Part shown: positions 6,490-10,384 of the stretch, one piece after another
How the letters are laid out: each line of letters begins with the position of its first letter
Position numbering within the stretch: the stretch's first letter is position 1
Assembly (NCBI GenBank): GCA_946183815.1
Contig: CAMHDG010000034.1
Coordinates: forward strand, 1-10,384
Direction of reading: 5' to 3'
DNA length: 10,384 bases
Origin: an uncultured bacterium
GTDB taxonomy: Bacteria > Cyanobacteriota > Vampirovibrionia > Gastranaerophilales > Gastranaerophilaceae
Position numbers and translations under genes: made by a program
The notes under the pieces: generated by a model
The model's input: only the letters and a program-made list of their open reading frames with translations
Database searches by the model: none
What the model was told of the DNA's origin: nothing

Positions 6490-8100
6490 ATGCCAAATAG
6501 CGTTAGCGGTCTTAATTTATACGATGCGGATAAGTTTAGAGCCTTTGGTGAGCAAGTATTAAAAGAGAGTAAAGATATTATTGATGGTAAAAAAGCACAA
6601 GGTACACCTGAAGTTCAGGATGTTCCTGTTGTGCCTGAAAATAATGATGACCAAAATAATGGTTTAGATATAACTTCTTTTTCAAGAAATAAGTCAGCAG
6701 ATAACAGTGCAGCATCAAATATATATGACGATGTTCAGGGTATGAGAGCAAGTCTTGAAGGCGGACAGCAAAGTTCTGCATCTAATGCCGATGAGGTTAG
6801 TGACCTTGCGACTTATTTGTCAGATGAAGAAAACGGTGAAATAAACCATAAAATGATGAATATTCATGGCAGTTACCAAAAACAATACGGTAATAAGTAC
6901 TTCCATGGAAGTGTTACATCCGATAATTGTTTTGAACATGAATTTGAAGACAGAGTAACCGGTATTTCGACAAATACCAACGCAAATCTGGTTTATGGTA
7001 CAAATAATTCCGCAACATTGTTAAATGCATCTTTTCAGTATGGCAGAACATATATCCCTGAACAAGATATTCCTGAGGATGTTGATAGTTCAACTCAAGA
7101 TATGACAGATGATGATGTTTCCGCAACTAATGCGACAAGACGGGCAGTAACACGTGCGGGCGAGGAGGAATATTCTGATCCTGAAATTCCTGCAACTCCA
7201 CGAAAAACAGAACCATCAATAATAAATCAAAAAGATGTTGATATAGCAATTTTGCATAACAGACAAATTGATATTGATTCGCAAAAATTTGTTGTTGGTG
7301 CAGGTGCAGAATGGCATAGCCATGATAACGGTAATGATAAACAATTAACTTTTAGAGGCGGATTTGGTCACGTAGATTCAGGTTTTGGGGTTACAGTATC
7401 AACTACCAGATATGAATCAGTTGATGATAATAATCAAAGACATACCAGAAGAGATTCAAAAGTTAAAGTAGTTTTATTAAATAATGAACTTGATGAGTAT
7501 CCTGTTGATACTTCCGAAGGTGATAGTAATGAGGATAGTATTGATGCTAAAAGTTTACCTATCGTAAAAACAAAAAATAAACTTGGTACAGATTTTATTG
7601 CTGATAACGGTCGTTTAGGGTTTGACAGTTCTTATGTAATACATGATAACGCATCTCTAAAAAACGGGGTTTATAATCGTTCTCAATTATATTTAAAAGC
7701 AGGTTATCTAAATGAAACACAAGGCGAAGATACTCCTGACAGACACAAAATTAAACTGGGTGCAACTTGGAAATATCAGCACGCAGAATCAAAAGATTTC
7801 TATTTTGGTGCAGATGCCTCCGTTGCATATTATAATAACCTTCAGTCAGGCAGTTCTCCTGAGTATTTGCTTGGCTTTAAAGGGAATATCAATGCTAATA
7901 TAAAGGCACATCAAATTTCGTTTACAGGTGCTAAAGTTCAAACTAATAATCTGCGATTTTCAGAACTTGGTCTGAATTACAGATATGTTAAAAATAAATT
8001 TGAATTTGGGGCAAATGTCGGTTATTCAAATGTCTATATGTCAGACAATGCAAATACAAAGTATCTTGATGCAAGTGTGAATGTTGCATATAAATTCTAA
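6490..8100 (+). CDS. Probable outer-membrane beta-barrel protein, uncharacterised, no visible signal peptide
   Basis: I do not recognise a family. The 536-residue protein (548 if ATG 6454 is used) starts with a polar region rich in Ser, Asn and Asp (1-115). From about 120 onward it contains stretches of alternating hydrophobic and polar residues typical of membrane beta-strands, densest at 397-536: around 398-408, 419-430, 437-449, 459-471, 474-485, 490-500, 503-515 and 525-536. The chain ends in Tyr-Lys-Phe; a C-terminal aromatic residue is the usual Bam recognition feature of outer-membrane barrels. Two acidic stretches (190-240 and 333-355) would be long surface loops. The oddity is the absence of an N-terminal hydrophobic signal sequence from either start. 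The gene is divergent from the RTX gene and separated from it by 185 bases. A terminator follows 8 bases after the stop. A secreted all-beta protein not in a membrane is the main alternative. Confidence 0.8.
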   Translation: MPNSVSGLNLYDADKFRAFGEQVLKESKDIIDGKKAQGTPEVQDVPVVPENNDDQNNGLDITSFSRNKSADNSAASNIYDDVQGMRASLEGGQQSSASNADEVSDLATYLSDEENGEINHKMMNIHGSYQKQYGNKYFHGSVTSDNCFEHEFEDRVTGISTNTNANLVYGTNNSATLLNASFQYGRTYIPEQDIPEDVDSSTQDMTDDDVSATNATRRAVTRAGEEEYSDPEIPATPRKTEPSIINQKDVDIAILHNRQIDIDSQKFVVGAGAEWHSHDNGNDKQLTFRGGFGHVDSGFGVTVSTTRYESVDDNNQRHTRRDSKVKVVLLNNELDEYPVDTSEGDSNEDSIDAKSLPIVKTKNKLGTDFIADNGRLGFDSSYVIHDNASLKNGVYNRSQLYLKAGYLNETQGEDTPDRHKIKLGATWKYQHAESKDFYFGADASVAYYNNLQSGSSPEYLLGFKGNINANIKAHQISFTGAKVQTNNLRFSELGLNYRYVKNKFEFGANVGYSNVYMSDNANTKYLDASVNVAYKF

Positions 8101-8108
8101 TAGGTTAT

Positions 8109-8150
8109 AAAAGAAAAAGACTCGGTTTTTATACCGAGTCTTTTTCTTTT
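8109..8150. terminator. Bidirectional rho-independent terminator
   Basis: A perfect 18-bp inverted repeat (AAAAGAAAAAGACTCGGT at 8109-8126 pairing with 8133-8150) has a 6-base loop. T-rich tails occur on both strands. It lies between the convergent ends of the barrel-like gene (8100) and pepA (8163) and can stop transcription from both sides. Confidence 0.95.
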
Positions 8151-8162
8151 GGTTACAAAATT

Positions 8163-9557
8163 TTATTTCAAAATATATTTAATCATTGCTCTGACTCCGG
8201 CACCTGTTGAACCCTTAATAAATTCGCCCTGTGCTTTGTCATAATATGCAACTCCTGCAATATCAATATGAGCCCATTTTGTTTTTTCTACGAACTCTTT
8301 CAGGAACAATCCTGCAGTTGAAGCACCGCCCCAGCGTGAGCCTGTGTTTTGCATATCTGCAACACTGCTTTTTAGACTTTCTTTGTATTCTTCATACATA
8401 GGTAGTTCCCAATATCTTTCACCACAAGATTTTGCGGTTTCAATAATAGATTTTACAAGCCCGTCATCGTTACCGACAATACCTGCTGCCTGATTACCCA
8501 GTGCAACCATGCAAGCACCTGTCAAAGTCGCTAAATCAATGATTTCATCTACACCTAATTCGTCTGCGTAACAAAGTGCATCTGCCAGAGTTAGTCTGCC
8601 TTCCGCATCTGTGTTATCTACCTCGATAGTTTTACCGTTTTTAGCAGTCAAAATATCCCCCGGTTTGTACGCAGAACACCCCGGCATGTTTTCGCATGCT
8701 GCAATTATACCGTGAACCTCAACATCAGGTGAGAGTTCTTTTATTGCACTCATTACACCGATAACACATGCTGCTGCTGACATATCGTCTTTCATTGTGA
8801 GCATTGATGATGCAGGTTTTATATCCAACCCTCCGCTATCAAAACAGATTCCTTTTCCGATAATAGCAATTTTCTTTCTTGGGTTTGGAGTTGTATATTT
8901 CATGTGGATAAATTTTGGCGGTTCCGCACTACCTTTTGCAACTGCTAAATATGCACCCATTCCCATCTTTTCACAATCTTTTTTATCATAAATTTTTGTA
9001 TCAAGTTTTAAATCTTTCGCTATTTCTGCCAATTTTGTAGGTGTAGCATATTGAGCAGGTTCGTTTGCCAAATCTCTTGATACTTTCATTGCGTTTGTGA
9101 TTTTTTCGGCAAATCTGATTGCACCTTCATCTGCGTTTACGTAAACCGTTTCTATGTGCTTATCTTTTTTAGTTTTGTATTTATCAAAGGTGTAATCCGC
9201 AATACCTACACCATAGGTAAACTGTTCTGCCCAGTTAAAATCAAGACCTGTGTATTCAAAAGTGACAGTTTTGGCTTCCATTTGTGTCGCTTTTTTGATT
9301 GCTTTTCCTGTTGCCTGTCTTAATTTGTCAGGGTTAAATTCATCTTTTTTACCAAAACCTACAACCAAAATTTTTCTTGCTTTTTGCTGTCCATAAGTCG
9401 GTAAAAGGTATGTTTGACCAAATTTACCTTCAAAATGGTCTTCTTCCAGTGCGTATTTGTTTGCAATCTCTTGAGTAGTCTTTTCTCCTTCAAAAAGGTT
9501 GACTACAAGAATGTCACATTCTTGATTTTGTAAATCAGAAATAACTTTAATTTCCAT
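8163..9557 (-). CDS. pepA: Cytosol (leucyl) aminopeptidase, M17 family
   Basis: PepA removes N-terminal amino acids, favouring leucine, from peptides in the cytoplasm using two metal ions; in the family it forms hexamers and takes part in peptide turnover. The C-terminal catalytic domain is unmistakable: GKGICFDSGGLDIKP supplies Lys235, Asp240 and Lys247, the MKDDM segment supplies Asp258, and NTDAEGRL (315-322) supplies Asp317, Glu319 and Arg321. These correspond to the two-metal ligands and the catalytic lysine and arginine. Residues 1-165 form the divergent N-terminal domain, and the total of 464 residues is slightly short of the usual 480-500. AAGGAG, 8 bases before the ATG, fixes the start. 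The gene is transcribed alone, since a terminator separates it from the upstream hsp20. Some PepA proteins also bind DNA; nothing here indicates that role. Confidence 0.97.
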   Translation of the reverse strand: MEIKVISDLQNQECDILVVNLFEGEKTTQEIANKYALEEDHFEGKFGQTYLLPTYGQQKARKILVVGFGKKDEFNPDKLRQATGKAIKKATQMEAKTVTFEYTGLDFNWAEQFTYGVGIADYTFDKYKTKKDKHIETVYVNADEGAIRFAEKITNAMKVSRDLANEPAQYATPTKLAEIAKDLKLDTKIYDKKDCEKMGMGAYLAVAKGSAEPPKFIHMKYTTPNPRKKIAIIGKGICFDSGGLDIKPASSMLTMKDDMSAAACVIGVMSAIKELSPDVEVHGIIAACENMPGCSAYKPGDILTAKNGKTIEVDNTDAEGRLTLADALCYADELGVDEIIDLATLTGACMVALGNQAAGIVGNDDGLVKSIIETAKSCGERYWELPMYEEYKESLKSSVADMQNTGSRWGGASTAGLFLKEFVEKTKWAHIDIAGVAYYDKAQGEFIKGSTGAGVRAMIKYILK

Positions 9558-9595
9558 TTTTATTTCTCCTTATTTATATCGGACTTTTCATACAA

Positions 9596-9601
9596 ATTAT
9601 A
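9596..9601 (-). promoter_or_regulatory. Candidate -10 element for pepA
   Basis: TATAAT reads on the minus strand at 9601-9596, predicting a start of transcription near 9589 and a leader of about 30 bases before the pepA ATG. The expected -35 position, 17 bases further upstream, carries only GTGCAA, a weak match, so this rests on the -10 alone. Confidence 0.35.
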
Positions 9602-9664
9602 GGTCAATCCATAAAATTTTGCACTATATAAATGTACGATATTGTGGTTAAAATTTAAAATAAA

Positions 9665-9692
9665 AAAAAGAGCAGATTTTTCTGCTCTTTTT
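9665..9692 (-). terminator. Rho-independent terminator of hsp20
   Basis: A 12-bp perfect stem (9665-9676 with 9681-9692) with a 4-base loop is followed, in the minus direction, by a run of eight T. It stands 25 bases after the hsp20 stop codon and separates that transcript from pepA. Confidence 0.92.
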
Positions 9693-9716
9693 GTGTACTA
9701 CTATTAGAGTTTACTA

Positions 9717-10181
9717 TTATTTAACTGCTAATTTTTTAACTTTTTCTTTATCTGCATCTTTTTTAGGTGCTTCTATTTTCAATATGCCGTTTTCAAGTTT
9801 TGCAGATGTTTTATCAACCTCAATATCTTCAGGGAAGTATATTGTTCTTGAAAATTCGCCATATCTAAATTCTGATTTTTTGTAGTTAGAATTATTTTCT
9901 TCTTTTTCTTCTTCTTTTTTAGCATTGATAGTCAAATGGTTTTTGTCAATATCAATATCTAAATCTTCTTTTTTTACCCCCGGAAGTTCTGCCTGAACGC
10001 AATATTCTTTTTCGTGTTCGTGTAATTCTACCGGCATTGAGAGTTTATCCATATCTTTATAATCTTCGTTATAGACAAATTCAGGGAATAAACTGTCGAA
10101 GTTTCTGTTTAAAATAGTGTTGATTTCGTCATTAACTGATTTGATAAAGCCATCCGGTGATTTTTTGATTAAGAATTTCAT
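9717..10181 (-). CDS. Small heat-shock protein, Hsp20/alpha-crystallin family
   Basis: This is an ATP-independent holdase that keeps unfolding proteins soluble in the cytoplasm for later refolding by DnaK/ClpB. The protein is 154 residues, normal for the bacterial class. After a variable N-terminal arm (1-46) comes the alpha-crystallin domain (about 47-139): PVELHEHEKEYCVQAELPGVKKEDLDI, a charged loop (88-102), RYGEFSRTIYFPEDI, and the hallmark A-x-L-x-N-G-I-L-K-I (127-136). The C-terminal tail has Leu-Ala-Val in place of the usual Ile-x-Ile anchor, a mild variant. AAAGGAG, six bases before the ATG, fixes the start. No CIRCE inverted repeat is visible upstream. Instead the leader can fold over the ribosome binding site (see the entry at 10189-10234), pointing to control at translation. 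The gene ends at a strong terminator and appears monocistronic. Confidence 0.95.
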   Translation of the reverse strand: MKFLIKKSPDGFIKSVNDEINTILNRNFDSLFPEFVYNEDYKDMDKLSMPVELHEHEKEYCVQAELPGVKKEDLDIDIDKNHLTINAKKEEEKEENNSNYKKSEFRYGEFSRTIYFPEDIEVDKTSAKLENGILKIEAPKKDADKEKVKKLAVK

Positions 10182-10319
10182 AATGTACTCCTTTCTTGAA
10201 GGATAATATTTAGGGATATTGTCGGTAAATATTACTCTTTATATTTAACTTACTGTATATTTTCTTCTTACATTATTATTATGTACCAACTTTTGCCTAA
10301 ACCCGATAAAATTAACTAA
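10182..10319. other. Non-coding leader and promoter region upstream of hsp20
   Basis: No convincing gene lies here. It holds the hsp20 Shine-Dalgarno site, the two leader hairpins, and A/T-rich sequence that must contain the promoter. A possible minus-strand pair is TTTAGG followed after 17 bases by TAATAA (about 10300-10272), but the match to consensus is poor and I do not assign it. Confidence 0.5.
10189..10234 (-). promoter_or_regulatory. Candidate RNA thermometer in the hsp20 leader (two abutting hairpins)
   Basis: In the minus-strand RNA a 9-bp A/U stem (UAAUAUUUA at 10234-10226 pairing with UAAAUAUUA at 10212-10204) encloses 13 bases. Directly next to it, with no gap, UCCUU (10203-10199) can pair with AAGGA (10193-10189), the core of the hsp20 Shine-Dalgarno site, across a 5-base loop. 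Small heat-shock genes commonly use leader hairpins that melt on warming (ROSE, fourU, the Synechocystis hsp17 hairpin). The pairing is seen in the sequence; the function is inferred, and the SD stem is short. Confidence 0.45.
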
Positions 10320-10379
10320 AATTTAACAATGTTAAATTATTGTTTATCTGCGAAGCAGATATATCTCTCCTTGGAGAGA
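10320..10379. repeat. Cluster of three perfect palindromes (REP-like)
   Basis: Three inverted repeats follow each other: AATTTAAC/GTTAAATT (10320-10338, 3-base loop), TATCTGC/GCAGATA (10345-10361, loop GAA), and TCTCTCC/GGAGAGA (10364-10379, 2-base loop). Consecutive short GC-bearing palindromes between genes resemble extragenic palindromic repeats or the end of a small mobile repeat. The window stops five bases later, so the full unit cannot be seen. Confidence 0.6.
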
Positions 10380-10384
10380 GAGAA

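Noticed and set aside
6578..7903. Short frames at 6578-6781, 6914-7126 and 7712-7903
   Set aside because: All lie within the barrel-like gene in other frames and show no independent coding features.
8797..8991. 64-codon plus-strand frame within pepA
   Set aside because: It is antisense to the strongly conserved catalytic region of pepA.
9691..9885. 64-codon plus-strand frame overlapping the hsp20 end and its terminator
   Set aside because: It starts in the terminator arm and is antisense to hsp20; no Shine-Dalgarno site.
10182..10319. CIRCE (HrcA) operator upstream of hsp20
   Set aside because: No TTAGCACTC/GAGTGCTAA inverted repeat is present; the only clear dyad is the A/T-rich 9-bp pair.

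Overview
The window is AT-rich, tightly packed bacterial DNA. It has seven protein-coding genes, one of them cut by the left edge, and no rRNA, tRNA, CRISPR array or insertion sequence that I can see. The best guess for the source is an uncultured gut bacterium of the Candidatus Gastranaerophilales (Melainabacteria/Vampirovibrionia), the non-photosynthetic sister group of Cyanobacteria. That rests on the low GC content and on the protein at 2244-3359, whose opening (MGMSASQARLLSLTAR) I recall as a recurrent signature in those genomes. It is an inference from memory, not a database result.

Left region (1-2050, minus strand). This looks like a cell-division-type cluster read leftwards: rsmH (16S rRNA C1402 N4-methyltransferase), a short single-span membrane protein in the position and shape of FtsL, then a partial protein with a Cys/His/Asp pattern like papain- or transglutaminase-fold enzymes. 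The Shine-Dalgarno site of the FtsL-like gene overlaps the rsmH stop codon, so those two are probably translationally coupled. A short heptanucleotide tandem repeat lies just upstream of rsmH.

Middle region (2244-8100). This is the accessory-looking part. A 371-residue plus-strand protein of unknown function converges on a 949-residue minus-strand protein, with a perfect 13-bp hairpin serving as a two-way terminator between them. The large protein joins an N-terminal C39-like cysteine-peptidase domain to an RTX calcium-binding repeat array and a long C-terminal region. It has no Sec signal peptide, which suggests type I secretion. Transcribed away from it, across a short shared upstream region, is a 536-residue protein whose C-terminal half looks like an outer-membrane beta-barrel, again without a visible signal peptide. 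These two may be an exported or surface pair; that is inference.

Right region (8163-10384, minus strand). pepA (M17 leucyl aminopeptidase) and hsp20 (small heat-shock protein) are housekeeping or stress genes separated by a terminator. The hsp20 leader can fold into two abutting hairpins, the second pairing the Shine-Dalgarno site with an upstream UCCUU. This makes it a candidate RNA thermometer. The right edge carries three successive perfect palindromes resembling an extragenic palindromic repeat.
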